NCBI RefSeq assembly: GCF_014203705.1
Contig: NZ_JACHJR010000001.1
Span: 868,001 to 932,000 of the forward strand
DNA from: Kitasatospora gansuensis
GTDB taxonomy: Bacteria > Actinomycetota > Actinomycetes > Streptomycetales > Streptomycetaceae
Direction of reading: 5' to 3'
Length of the DNA stretch: 64,000 bases
Positions 36,901-49,746 of the stretch are shown one piece after another. The stretch's first letter is position 1. Each line of letters begins with the position of its first letter. Both the position numbers and the translations under genes were made by a program. The notes beneath the pieces are model-generated. The model made no database searches. It saw only the letters and a list, made by a program, of their open reading frames with translations, and was not told where the DNA came from.

Positions 36901-37272
36901 TCAGTACGGCCGGGGCGGGGTGCCGGGCTGCGCGGGCGGGTAGCCGACCGGAGCCGCGGGGGCAGCCGGGTAGGGAGCCGGGGCGGCCGGGAAGGAGACC
37001 GGGACCGCCGGGCGCGGGGCCCGGTCGGTGCGCCGGGCACCGACCGCGACGGAGACGCCGGCGATCTCCAGCGCGATACCGGCCATGCCGAGGATGATCG
37101 GGGTCTGGACGCCGTCCTCGGTGTCGCAGACCTGGGTCTGCTGCTGGCGGATCTCCATCACCTGGCACTTCCAGCCGGTGGCGTCGTCCATGTCCCAGAG
37201 GGCGGCGTAGCCGATGGCGGCGAAACCGGCGGCCATCAGGACGAGTTGCAGGATGCGGGCGATGGGAGACAT
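36901..37272 (-). CDS. Small two-helix membrane protein with a proline-rich tail
   Basis: A 123-residue protein with two membrane segments (ILQLVLMAAGFAAIGYAALW, about 7-26, and TPIILGMAGIALEIAGVSVA, about 57-76), a short loop with two Cys between them, and a 45-residue cytoplasmic or external tail rich in Pro and Ala. No family recognised. ATG at 37272. It follows the P-loop kinase gene on the same strand with a 56 bp gap, which suggests they may be cotranscribed. Confidence 0.6.
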   Translation of the reverse strand: MSPIARILQLVLMAAGFAAIGYAALWDMDDATGWKCQVMEIRQQQTQVCDTEDGVQTPIILGMAGIALEIAGVSVAVGARRTDRAPRPAVPVSFPAAPAPYPAAPAAPVGYPPAQPGTPPRPY

Positions 37273-37328
37273 GGCCCGCACCTTATCGCTCGGACGTACG
37301 ACCGCGCAGCAGCTGCCCTGATACGGCG

Positions 37329-38018
37329 TCAGCGACCGGCCAGCCGGGCCGCTATCACCTGGTCCAGGGCGGCCGCGGTGGCCGCGACGTCGAGGTGCGA
37401 GTTGTCGATGATCGGCAGTCCGGAGTTGTACCAGCCGGCCATCCGCCCGTGGATCCGGGCCACCTCCTCGTCGCTGAGCCGGCGGGTGCCGGCCCGGCGG
37501 GCGTTCCTGGCCAGCACCGAGTCGAGGCCGGGCAGCAGCACCACGGGGATCATGCCGGGGCCGATGTGGCGCTTCCAGCCGCCCAGGCCGACGGCGGGCA
37601 GGTCGGGGAAGACCGCGTCGTCGATGATGCAGGAGATGCCGTTGGCCAGGTAGTTCCGGCAGGCGAAGCCGCAGGTGCGCCGGGCCAGCCGGTACTGCGC
37701 CTCGGAGGCGTTGTTCCAGCCGGACTGCGGGTTGGCGAACCCGGCCTGCACCCACTCCCGGACGTCGTCCAGGCTGATGTGCGCGGTCGCGGTCGGGCGG
37801 CGCTCGGCCCAGTGCCTGGCCACCGTGGTCTTGCCCGCCCCGGCGGGGCCGATCAGCAGCACCGCGAGGGTGAGCGCGGGCGCCTGCGGCGGCGGCAACT
37901 GGACCGGTGCGCCGGTCGGCAGGGCGAAATGCCCGGTGGCGGCCTGCGGCGGGTACGGCGGCCGGATTGGCTGGGCCGGGTAGCCCGGCGGCACCTGACC
38001 TCCCCCTGCGTGCGTCAC
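37329..38018 (-). CDS. P-loop nucleotide kinase-like protein
   Basis: A 229-residue protein. The first 55 residues are Pro/Gln-rich and probably disordered; then a P-loop GPAGAGKTTVARHW (about 66-79), a kinase-like SLDDVREWV, a Cys-containing YRLARRTCGFACRNYL, and IIDDAVFPD. It fits the AAA_33 group of small-molecule or nucleic-acid-modifying kinases (polynucleotide kinase or zeta-like). Substrate unknown. GTG at 38018 follows GGGAGG. It lies upstream of the two-helix membrane protein and downstream of aroQ behind a hairpin. Confidence 0.7.
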   Translation of the reverse strand: MTHAGGGQVPPGYPAQPIRPPYPPQAATGHFALPTGAPVQLPPPQAPALTLAVLLIGPAGAGKTTVARHWAERRPTATAHISLDDVREWVQAGFANPQSGWNNASEAQYRLARRTCGFACRNYLANGISCIIDDAVFPDLPAVGLGGWKRHIGPGMIPVVLLPGLDSVLARNARRAGTRRLSDEEVARIHGRMAGWYNSGLPIIDNSHLDVAATAAALDQVIAARLAGR

Positions 38019-38052
38019 TGAGCACCTCCCGACGGGGACACTACACGTCGGT

Positions 38053-38079
38053 CCGGTGGCGGGCACAGCCCGCCACCGG
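38053..38079 (-). terminator. Hairpin after aroQ
   Basis: A perfect 12 bp stem (38053-38064 with 38068-38079) and 3-base loop, 28 bp after the aroQ stop. Between it and aroQ is another inverted repeat, ATGATCA...TGATCAT (38083-38089 and 38098-38104). No T-run. Confidence 0.6.
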
Positions 38080-38107
38080 CCAATGATCAATAACGGCTGA
38101 TCATGCG

Positions 38108-40141
<2,034 letters not shown>

Positions 40142-40145
<4 letters not shown>

Positions 40146-41326
40146 CGGACGATCAGGTTGTCGAGGTAGCCCTGCACGTTGCGGCGGGTCTCGGAGACGT
40201 TGTCGCCACCGAACTTCTCCGCCACCGCGTCGGCCAGCACCAGGGCCACCATCGCCTCGGCGACGATGCCCGCGGCCGGCACGGCGCAGACGTCCGAGCG
40301 CTGGTGGTGCGCCTTGGCGACCTCACCGGTACGGACGTCCACGGTCTGCAGCGCGCGCGGCACGGTCGCGATCGGCTTCATCGCGGCGCGCACCCGGAGC
40401 AGCTCACCGGTGGACAGGCCGCCCTCGGTGCCGCCGGAGCGACCGGAGGTCCGCTTGATGCCGTCGGCGCTCGGCACGATCTCGTCGTGCGCCTGCGATC
40501 CCGGCACCCGGGCCAGCTCGAAGCCGTCGCCGACCTCGACGCCCTTGATCGCCTGAATGCCCATCAGGGCGGCGGCGAGGCGGGCGTCCAGCCGGCGGTC
40601 CCAGTGCACGTGCGAGCCGAGGCCCACCGGCACGCCGTACGCCAGCACCTCGACCACGCCGCCGAGGGTGTCGCCGTCCTTGTGGGCCTGGTCGATCTCG
40701 GCGACCATCGCCTTCGACGCGTCCGGGTCCAGGCAGCGCACCGGGTCCTCGTCGAGGCGGGCCTCGTCCGAGGGCAGCGGCAGCACGCCGGCCGGGGCCT
40801 TGGCGGCGGCCAGCTCGACCACGTGCGAGACGATCTCGATGCCGCAGGTCGCCTTGAGGTAGGAGCGGGCCACCGCGCCGAGCGCGACCCGGGCCGCGGT
40901 CTCCCGGGCGGAGGCGCGCTCCAGGATCGGGCGGGCCTCGTCGATCGAGTACTTCTGCATGCCGGCCAGGTCGGCGTGGCCGGGGCGCGGGCGGGTCAGC
41001 GCCTCGTTGCGGGCCAGGCCCGCGAGGATCTCCGGGTCGACCGGGTCGGCCGACATGACCTGCTCCCACTTGGGCCACTCGGTGTTGCCGACCATCACGG
41101 CGACCGGGGAACCCATGGTCTCGCCGTGCCGGACGCCGCCGAGGAAGGTGACCTCGTCCTGCTCGAACTTCATCCGGGCGCCGCGGCCGTAACCGAGCCG
41201 CCGTCGGGCCAGCGCGTCGGCGACCAGCTCGGTGGTCACCGGCACTCCGGCCGGCAGGCCCTCCAGCGTCGCGACCAGTGCGGGGCCGTGCGACTCCCCC
41301 GCCGTCAGCCAGCGCAACGTACCCAA
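40142..41326 (-). CDS. aroC: Chorismate synthase
   Basis: Last shikimate-pathway step: removes phosphate from EPSP to give chorismate, needing reduced FMN. The 394-residue protein has [19 protein letters not shown], the [12 protein letters not shown] region, and GRSGGTEGG with the flavin/phosphate contacts. TTG at 41326 is chosen: AAGGAG is 6 nt upstream and the product has the usual family length; the in-frame ATG at 41374 would add 16 residues with no ribosome binding site. First gene of the aroC-K-B-Q unit. Confidence 0.95.
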
Positions 41327-41443
41327 CGGGAGCTCCTTCGTCAGCGGCCGGACGGCCGGGCCTTCGTTCCCCACGATCCTTTCACGTCCCGGGAGCCATC
41401 GGGCGCATGGTCCGCGTTGCGGACATGATCGGTCCGAACCTTG

Positions 41444-42283
41444 TCAGCTTGCCCCGGCCAGCGCGGCCTCGCCCGCCGCCCGCATCGCGGCCAGCGGGCC
41501 CTCGGGCACACCGGTGAAGTACTCGAACTGGAGCACCGCCTGATGCACCAGCAGATCGAGGCCGCCCAGCACGGTGCCGCCCTGCCCTTCGACGGCCGCC
41601 ACCAGCGCGGTCGGCCACGGGTGGTAGAGCACGTCGAACAGCGCGCCGGGCGCGCCGGGGATCGCCGGGGCGAACGCGTCGGTGGCCCCGGCCGGGGTGG
41701 TGGAGATGGTCAGCGGGGCGGCCAGCGCCGCGGCTCCGTCCGCCCAGTCGGCCGTCCTGAGCTTCAGGCCGAGCCGCTCGCCCAGCTCGCGCATCTCGGC
41801 GGCCCGCTCGGCACTGCGGACGTAGACGGTGACCTCGCCGGTGCAGACCTGTGCCAGCGCGGCCAGCGCCGAGGAGGCGGTCGCCCCCGCGCCGAGCACC
41901 GAGGCCGTCTCGACCGTGTCGATGCCGCGCTCGCGCAGCGCGTTCACCAGCCCGGGGACGTCGGTGTTGTCCCCGCGCCGTCGGCCGTCCGGGCCGAACA
42001 CCACCGTGTTCACCGCGTCCACGCTCAGCGCGGTCGGGCTGACCTCGTCCAGCAGCGGGATGATCGCCCGCTTCAGCGGCATGGTCAGCGACAGCCCGGC
42101 CCACTCCGCCGCGTCGAGCCCGGCCACGAAGCCGGACAGCCCGGCCTCGTCCACCTCGTGCCGCCCGTACTGCCACTCCGTCAGCCCGAGCGCGGCGTAC
42201 CCCGCCCGGTGCAGCACCGGCGAGAGCGAGTGCGCGATCGGCGAGCCGAGCACGGCCGCCCGGTGGCGCCTGGTCACAGTCAT
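41444..42283 (-). CDS. aroE: Shikimate dehydrogenase
   Basis: Reduces 3-dehydroshikimate to shikimate with NADPH. The 279-residue protein has the substrate site VLGSPIAHSLSPVLHRAGY, SLTMPLKRAIIP with the catalytic Lys, GDNTDVPG, and an NADP-binding VLGAGATASSALAAL. It is 23 bp after the first mltG and followed by 117 bp before aroC. Confidence 0.95.
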   Translation of the reverse strand: MTVTRRHRAAVLGSPIAHSLSPVLHRAGYAALGLTEWQYGRHEVDEAGLSGFVAGLDAAEWAGLSLTMPLKRAIIPLLDEVSPTALSVDAVNTVVFGPDGRRRGDNTDVPGLVNALRERGIDTVETASVLGAGATASSALAALAQVCTGEVTVYVRSAERAAEMRELGERLGLKLRTADWADGAAALAAPLTISTTPAGATDAFAPAIPGAPGALFDVLYHPWPTALVAAVEGQGGTVLGGLDLLVHQAVLQFEYFTGVPEGPLAAMRAAGEAALAGAS

Positions 42284-42306
42284 GCCGTTCTCCCTGTCGG
42301 CCCGGA

Positions 42307-44019
42307 CTACTTGCAGTGCCCGCGGCCCTTGTCGAAGCCCTGGCCGTGCGCGGTGCAGTTCTCCTCGACGCTCTTCAGGTGCTCCGCGTAGGAGTCCGAG
42401 AAGCGGGTCTCCGTCGGCGACATCGCGATGAAGTACGCCCAGTTGCCCGGGGTCGGGTTGAGCATCGCCTTGAGCGCGTCCTCACCCGGGTTGGAGATCG
42501 GGGTGGGCGGCAGGCCCGTGTTCACGTAGGTGTTGAACTTGGTCGACCCGTCGTCGATCTCCTTCGACGTCAGCTTGGTGCGACCCAGGAAGTACTGCAG
42601 CGTGGTGTCCATGCCCAGCTTGTGCTGGGTGGTGTCGGTGTTCAGCCGGTTGCTGATGACCCGGGCCATCTTGCCGAAGTCCGTCGAGTTGTTGCCCTCG
42701 GCCTGCAGGATGCTGGCCGCGATCAGCACGTCGTAGCCGCTCTTCACACCGGCCTTCTGCGCCCCCGCGTCCAGGTTGAGCGCCTGGAAGTGCTGGGTGG
42801 CGGTGGCGACCATCTGCTTGAGCAGGTCCTCCGGCTTCATGCCCTGGCTGATCGAGTACTTGGTCGGGTACAGGAAACCCTCGATGTTGCCGCCGGCGTA
42901 CGGCGGCAGGCCGAGGGTGGCGACCTGGGCCTTCGCCACACCGGCGGTGGTGCCCTTGGCGAGTTTGAGCTTGTCGTCGATCATCCCGTAGGTGACCGCG
43001 GCGGTCTTGCCCTCGGGCACGATCAGCGCGTCGCCGCCGGCCGAGTCGACCAGCAGCTTCACGGCCTCGTCGCCGGACATCTGGTGGTGCATGGTGAAGT
43101 AGCCCGGCTGGATCGTGCCGGCCTTGGGGTTCCTGGTGAAGGCCGAGGTGAAGGCTTCGACGCTCTTCACCACGCCGGCCGCCAGCAGCGTCCGGCCCAT
43201 CTGCTCGCCGGGGCCCGGCTTGATCTCGACCTGCACCGTGCCCGTACCCGCGCCCGAGAAGTCCGGCGGCGGGCCGAAGTGCTCCTGGTAGAAGCCGTAA
43301 CCCCACCAGCCGGCCCCGGCCACGCCGCCGAGCAGCACCAGCGCGACCACCAGGCAGGCGCCGCGGTTCTTGCGGCCGGACTTCTTGCCCTTCTCCTTGC
43401 GGTTGCGCTCGGCCGAGCGGGAGTCGTCCTGCTCTCCGAAGAAGGACTCCTGCTCCGGCTCGTGGAGCGCCTCGACCTCGTCGTCCGCCCACCGCTCGGG
43501 CTCGGGCTCGACGACCACCGGCCGGGCCTGCGGCGCGTCCAGCGCGGCGGCCTCGGCCTCCCAGTCGATGCCGTCCGGGCCCGGACCCGCGGGCTGCGGC
43601 GCGGCCGGCTGCGGGGGCTGCTGCTGGTAGCCCTGCTGCTGGGGCGGCATCGGGCGGCGCGGCTGCTGGGGCTGCTGCTGCTGCGGCTGCTGCACGTACT
43701 GCGGCTGCTGCTGCGGCTGGCCGTACTGCGGCTGCTGGGGCTGCTGCGGGTAGCCCTGCTGCTGCGGCTGCCCGTAACCGTACTGGTCCTGCTGCGGGTA
43801 GCCCTGCTGGGGCTGCGGCTGGCCGCCGTACGGGCCCGGCTGCTGCGGCCACGACTGCTGCGGCTGCTGCTGCGGGTAGCCCTGCTGGCCGCCGCCGTAC
43901 TGGTCCTGGGCGTACTGCGGCTGCTGCCACTGGTTGCCCGGAGCTCCGCCCGGCCCGGGATCGCCCGGGTGCCAAGGCTGCGTGCCCTGGGGCTGGTAGC
44001 CCCCGCCCAGATCAGTCAT
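42307..44019 (-). CDS. mltG: Endolytic transglycosylase MltG with long Gln/Pro-rich cytoplasmic domain
   Basis: Cuts nascent peptidoglycan strands in the membrane and so sets glycan length. The 570-residue protein has a cytoplasmic extension (1-220), of which about 30-140 is nearly all Gln, Pro, Tyr and Gly with repeated GYPQQ, then an acidic stretch and a basic linker; one membrane helix (about 221-243, CLVVALVLLGGVAGAGWWGY); and the extracellular YceG catalytic domain with AASILQAEGNN carrying the catalytic Glu and TGLPPTPISNPG. The ATG is at 44019. It is downstream of a second mltG paralogue. Confidence 0.93.
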   Translation of the reverse strand: MTDLGGGYQPQGTQPWHPGDPGPGGAPGNQWQQPQYAQDQYGGGQQGYPQQQPQQSWPQQPGPYGGQPQPQQGYPQQDQYGYGQPQQQGYPQQPQQPQYGQPQQQPQYVQQPQQQQPQQPRRPMPPQQQGYQQQPPQPAAPQPAGPGPDGIDWEAEAAALDAPQARPVVVEPEPERWADDEVEALHEPEQESFFGEQDDSRSAERNRKEKGKKSGRKNRGACLVVALVLLGGVAGAGWWGYGFYQEHFGPPPDFSGAGTGTVQVEIKPGPGEQMGRTLLAAGVVKSVEAFTSAFTRNPKAGTIQPGYFTMHHQMSGDEAVKLLVDSAGGDALIVPEGKTAAVTYGMIDDKLKLAKGTTAGVAKAQVATLGLPPYAGGNIEGFLYPTKYSISQGMKPEDLLKQMVATATQHFQALNLDAGAQKAGVKSGYDVLIAASILQAEGNNSTDFGKMARVISNRLNTDTTQHKLGMDTTLQYFLGRTKLTSKEIDDGSTKFNTYVNTGLPPTPISNPGEDALKAMLNPTPGNWAYFIAMSPTETRFSDSYAEHLKSVEENCTAHGQGFDKGRGHCK

Positions 44020-44131
44020 CGATCCCCTTAAGCCGATCCGGCAAGACATCTCGAACCGGCGTGCTAGCGCAACGCCTGGAGGGAGACGTTACCGTACCGC
44101 GGCATTCACCCCGGCGGCCCCGGACGGACAG

Positions 44132-45325
44132 TCAGCGGCTGCCCGCGCTCGGTGAGGACGACCGCGCGGCCTGCCGGGCGTTGAACTCGGCCACGTTCCG
44201 CTGGTGCTGCTCGTAGCTGTCGGTGAAGCGCGTGTCGCCGGGGCCGACGGTGACGAAGTACAGCCAGTCCCCCTCCGCCGGGTGCGCCGCCGCCTGGATC
44301 GCATCCCGCCCCGGGTTGGTGATCGGGGTCGGCGGCAGGCCCGGGTGCAGATAGGTGTTGTACGGCGAGTCGAGCTTGGTGTCCCCGGCGGTGGTGGTCA
44401 GGGTCGACCGGTTGAGCGCGTAGTTGATGGTCGAGTCGAACTGCAGCGGCATCGACTTCTCCAGCCGGTTGTAGACCACCCTGGCCACCTTGGTCATGTC
44501 CTCGGGGTTGTCCGCCTCGCCCTGCACCAGGCTGGCCAGCGTGAGGATCTCGTACGGGCTCCGGGCGTACGCCTCGGCCGCCTCCGTCACGCCGTCCGCG
44601 CCCTGCCGCTTGGCCGCCTGAGCCACCATCAGCTGCAACAGCGTCAGCGGGGTGGTCTCCCCGGTGACCGGGTAGGTGGAGGGGAAGAGGTACCCCTCCG
44701 GGTTTCCCCGCGCCGCGTCCGGCAGGCCCAGGGCCGCGGCCTGCTGCCCGGCCACCCCCTTGGTGGTGCCCTCCGCCAGCCTGAGCTTCTGGTCGACGGC
44801 CGCGTAGATCTGCTCGGCCCGGCGGCCCTCGGGGATGGTGAGCGCGTTCGCGTTGGCCGGGTCCAGCAGGACGTTCAGCGCGGAGCCGGCCGCCATCCTC
44901 AGGCGCAGCGTGTACGTGCCCGGCTGGATCCGGGTGCCCGCCGGGCTCTTGGCCGCCGCCTCGGTGAAGGCCCGGACGCTGGCCACCACGCCCTCCTTCT
45001 CCAGCGCCTGGCCGATCTGGGTGAGCGTCGCGCCCTGGACCACCGAGACCTGCGCGGTGCCGGCGCCGGAACCGGCGAAGTCCGCGGCCTTCTCCTGGCC
45101 GGACGGCCAGAGCAGCAGGGTCGCCAGCACGGCCAGACCGACCACGCCCGCCAGCGCCAGCACGCTCAGGCAGCAGGCCAGCCCGGTACGCAGCCGGCGC
45201 GGGTCGGGCGGCTCGATCCCCGGCGCGCGCCCCGGCGGCAGCCCCTCGGGCTCGGCCACCGGCGCGCCGAGGTGACCGGGCGTCAGACCGGATGCCAGGC
45301 CGGGTGCGGTGTACGGATCGGTCAT
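44132..45325 (-). CDS. Second endolytic transglycosylase MltG-like protein
   Basis: A 397-residue paralogue of the adjacent mltG: short cytoplasmic N-terminus, one membrane helix (about 47-73, TGLACCLSVLALAGVVGLAV), and the YceG domain with LASLVQGEADNPEDM (catalytic Glu kept), FDSTINYALNRSTL and HPGLPPTPITNPG. It lacks the Gln/Pro-rich domain. ATG at 45325 follows GGAGGGG. Two tandem copies are unusual, as streptomycetes normally have one mltG here. Divergence suggests an old duplication with separated roles, perhaps growth against sporulation. Confidence 0.9.
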   Translation of the reverse strand: MTDPYTAPGLASGLTPGHLGAPVAEPEGLPPGRAPGIEPPDPRRLRTGLACCLSVLALAGVVGLAVLATLLLWPSGQEKAADFAGSGAGTAQVSVVQGATLTQIGQALEKEGVVASVRAFTEAAAKSPAGTRIQPGTYTLRLRMAAGSALNVLLDPANANALTIPEGRRAEQIYAAVDQKLRLAEGTTKGVAGQQAAALGLPDAARGNPEGYLFPSTYPVTGETTPLTLLQLMVAQAAKRQGADGVTEAAEAYARSPYEILTLASLVQGEADNPEDMTKVARVVYNRLEKSMPLQFDSTINYALNRSTLTTTAGDTKLDSPYNTYLHPGLPPTPITNPGRDAIQAAAHPAEGDWLYFVTVGPGDTRFTDSYEQHQRNVAEFNARQAARSSSPSAGSR

Positions 45326-45347
45326 GGCCTCGTCCCCTCCGAATGCG

Positions 45348-45385
45348 GAACGGGGCACCCGCGGAGTTCCGCAGGTGCCCCGTTC
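45348..45385 (-). terminator. Hairpin between ruvX and the second mltG
   Basis: An 18 bp stem with one mismatch (45348-45365 with 45368-45385) begins 21 bp past the ruvX stop and ends 23 bp before the mltG start, so it may separate the two or attenuate. Confidence 0.65.
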
Positions 45386-45405
45386 GGGACGCTAGACCAG
45401 AATGA

Positions 45406-45887
45406 TCAGCTGACCGGCTCGACGCTCTCGCCGGGGGCGCGACCACTCACCCGTTCGGTCTCAAGGGCGCTCTGCAGGATCACCACGGCGGCAGCCTGGT
45501 CGATCACCGAACGGCCCTTCTTCGAGTTCCGGCCGGAGGCCCGCATGGCCTGGGCGGCGGTGACCGTGGTCATCCGCTCGTCCACCAGACGGACCGTCAC
45601 CGGGTAGAGCAGCATGGCCAGCCGGCCCGCGTACTCGCGGACCTTGGCGGCGGCCGGACCCTCCTTGCCGCTCAGCGAGCGCGGGAGGCCGACCACCACC
45701 TCGATGGCGTCGTACTCCTCGACGATCGCCTTGATCCTGGCCTGCGAGCGGCCGCCCGCCGGGACCGTCTCCACCGGGGTGGCGATCAGCCCGTCGGGGT
45801 CGCAGGAGGCGACCCCGATCCGGGCGTCGCCCACGTCCACGGCGATCCGGCGGCCCCGGCGGAAGACCTTCTCCTCCTGAGCCTCCA

Positions 45888-45888
<1 letters not shown>
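45406..45888 (-). CDS. ruvX: Holliday junction resolvase-like YqgF/RuvX
   Basis: RNase H-fold nuclease, linked in bacteria to pre-16S rRNA 5' processing and to junction resolution. The 160-residue protein has RRGRRIAVDVGDARIGVA with the first acidic metal ligand, VVVGLPRSLSG, and VRLVDERMTTVTA with a second acidic site. Its ATG overlaps the alaS stop (TGATG), the usual alaS-ruvX-mltG order. Confidence 0.93.
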
Positions 45889-48556
<2,668 letters not shown>

Positions 48557-48557
<1 letters not shown>

Positions 48558-48976
48558 CATTGGTCCTTCCGGTTGGTGGTTCCGCCGGGCAGCTCGTCGA
48601 GCTGACGCGGCGTCGAATCAATGGCTTGGGGGGTCTTGCTCGTACGAAGGCTGGGGCGCAGGGCGGCAGCGGGGGAACCCGGTGCCGCCGAGATAGCTCG
48701 GTACTGGGGCTCACGACGCAGCGCTCGCCGGCTCGGCTCGACCACGGCGGTGCCGTCCAGCCCGAGGTCGCCGCGCAGCTGCTCCTCGCGCTCGGCCATC
48801 CCGGCCCGGACGTCGGCGGCGAACTGCTTGGCCGCGTCGCCCAGGTGCAGGGCGCCGCGCGCGGCGGTACCTGACAGGCTGTCGGGCGTGAGCCGGTGCA
48901 CGGCCTCGTTGGCCTTGTTCATGGCCCAGACGGTGGCTCCGGCACCGACCGCCATCCAGAAGATGCGTCGCACCAT
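48557..48976 (-). CDS. DUF6167 family protein
   Basis: A 139-residue protein with one N-terminal hydrophobic segment ([21 protein letters not shown], about 5-25) and a helical, charged body ([22 protein letters not shown]). Found upstream of alaS in streptomycetes, function unknown. It starts 2 bp after the DUF948 gene and overlaps the alaS start, so all are one transcript. Likely membrane-associated. Confidence 0.8.
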
Positions 48977-48978
48977 GG

Positions 48979-49458
48979 TCAGCCCCTCACCGCTCGCCGT
49001 ACCCGGCCCAGCAGACCGCCGCCGCGCGGGGCGGTGGCCGCCCGGACCTCGGCCCGGATCAGCCGCGCCAGTTCCTCGCGCTCGCCCGCCTGCTGGGGCA
49101 CCGTCAGACCGGCCTGCTGGCGGCTGACCGCCTTGCGGACGCCGTAGCTGAAGGCGGCCACCTTCACCAGCGGGCCGCCGATGGTGGCGGCGACGGTGGA
49201 GGAGAGCGCGTTGGCGTTGGCGGCGGCGTCCTGCACGTTGGCGGTGATCTCGTCGACCCGCTCCAGCTGCTCGTTCGCGCTCCGGACGGCGGCGCCCGCG
49301 TCGGTCAGCAGCGGCACGGCCTGCTCGGTCACGGCGGCGACCAGCACGGTGGCCTCACGCAACACCTTCGACAGCCGCACCAGCACCACGGCGAGCAGAG
49401 TGACCAGGACCGCCCAGAACACGGCCACCAACAGGCCGGCCAGCTCTCCCACGGACAC
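48979..49458 (-). CDS. DUF948 membrane protein
   Basis: A 159-residue protein with one N-terminal membrane helix (LAGLLVAVFWAVLVTLLAVVLV, about 5-26) followed by a long helical, coiled-coil-like region (QAVPLLTDAGAAVRSANEQLERVDEITANVQDAA), typical of DUF948. GTG start at 49458. It heads the DUF948-DUF6167-alaS-ruvX transcript. Exact role unknown; the fold resembles a chemoreceptor-like stalk. Its 5' side faces a palindromic repeat and the divergent ATPase gene. Confidence 0.85.
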   Translation of the reverse strand: MSVGELAGLLVAVFWAVLVTLLAVVLVRLSKVLREATVLVAAVTEQAVPLLTDAGAAVRSANEQLERVDEITANVQDAAANANALSSTVAATIGGPLVKVAAFSYGVRKAVSRQQAGLTVPQQAGEREELARLIRAEVRAATAPRGGGLLGRVRRAVRG

Positions 49459-49524
49459 CTTGCGCGCTCCCTACTTGCCACGTAGCTCAGGTTTGAACCC
49501 TATCGCGCCCAGCAGCCGTCTACG

Positions 49525-49645
49525 GTCCAGGGGCTCGGGGAACTGCGACGCCGACCGCCGGAGCGTTGCACCTGCGTAGATGGTCAGGCACTTTGCGTTT
49601 TGACCCGCACGCCAGATCTCCTCGCCGTTCCCCGAGCCCCTGGAC
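49525..49645 (+). repeat. MITE-like palindromic repeat, copy 2
   Basis: A 121 bp element with a perfect 19 bp terminal inverted repeat (49525-49543 and 49627-49645). It has the same left arm as copy 1 (GGGCTCGGGGAACTGCGACG) and a core TGGTCAGGCACTTTGCG (49581-49597). It lies in the 288 bp divergent promoter region between the DUF948 and ATPase genes, so it could affect expression of either; otherwise this gap shows no recognised site. Confidence 0.8.
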
Positions 49646-49746
49646 AGTGCAACTTCCGCAGTCAGTAACCTACCGGCCGGTCACGTCGTTGGGCGGAATG
49701 GCTCGCAGGTCGCGGGCCCTGGGTCCCAGCCACGGGGGCGACCGAA

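Noticed and set aside
25020..38018. A biosynthetic gene cluster, prophage or integrated island in the accessory segment
   Set aside because: No synthase modules, phage structural genes, integrase or tRNA attachment site were found; the genes are unrelated in function and composition is like the rest.
43600..43960. Direct repeats that could be a CRISPR array or satellite
   Set aside because: The repetition is codon-level Gln/Pro coding inside mltG in a constant frame; there are no spacers of uniform length.
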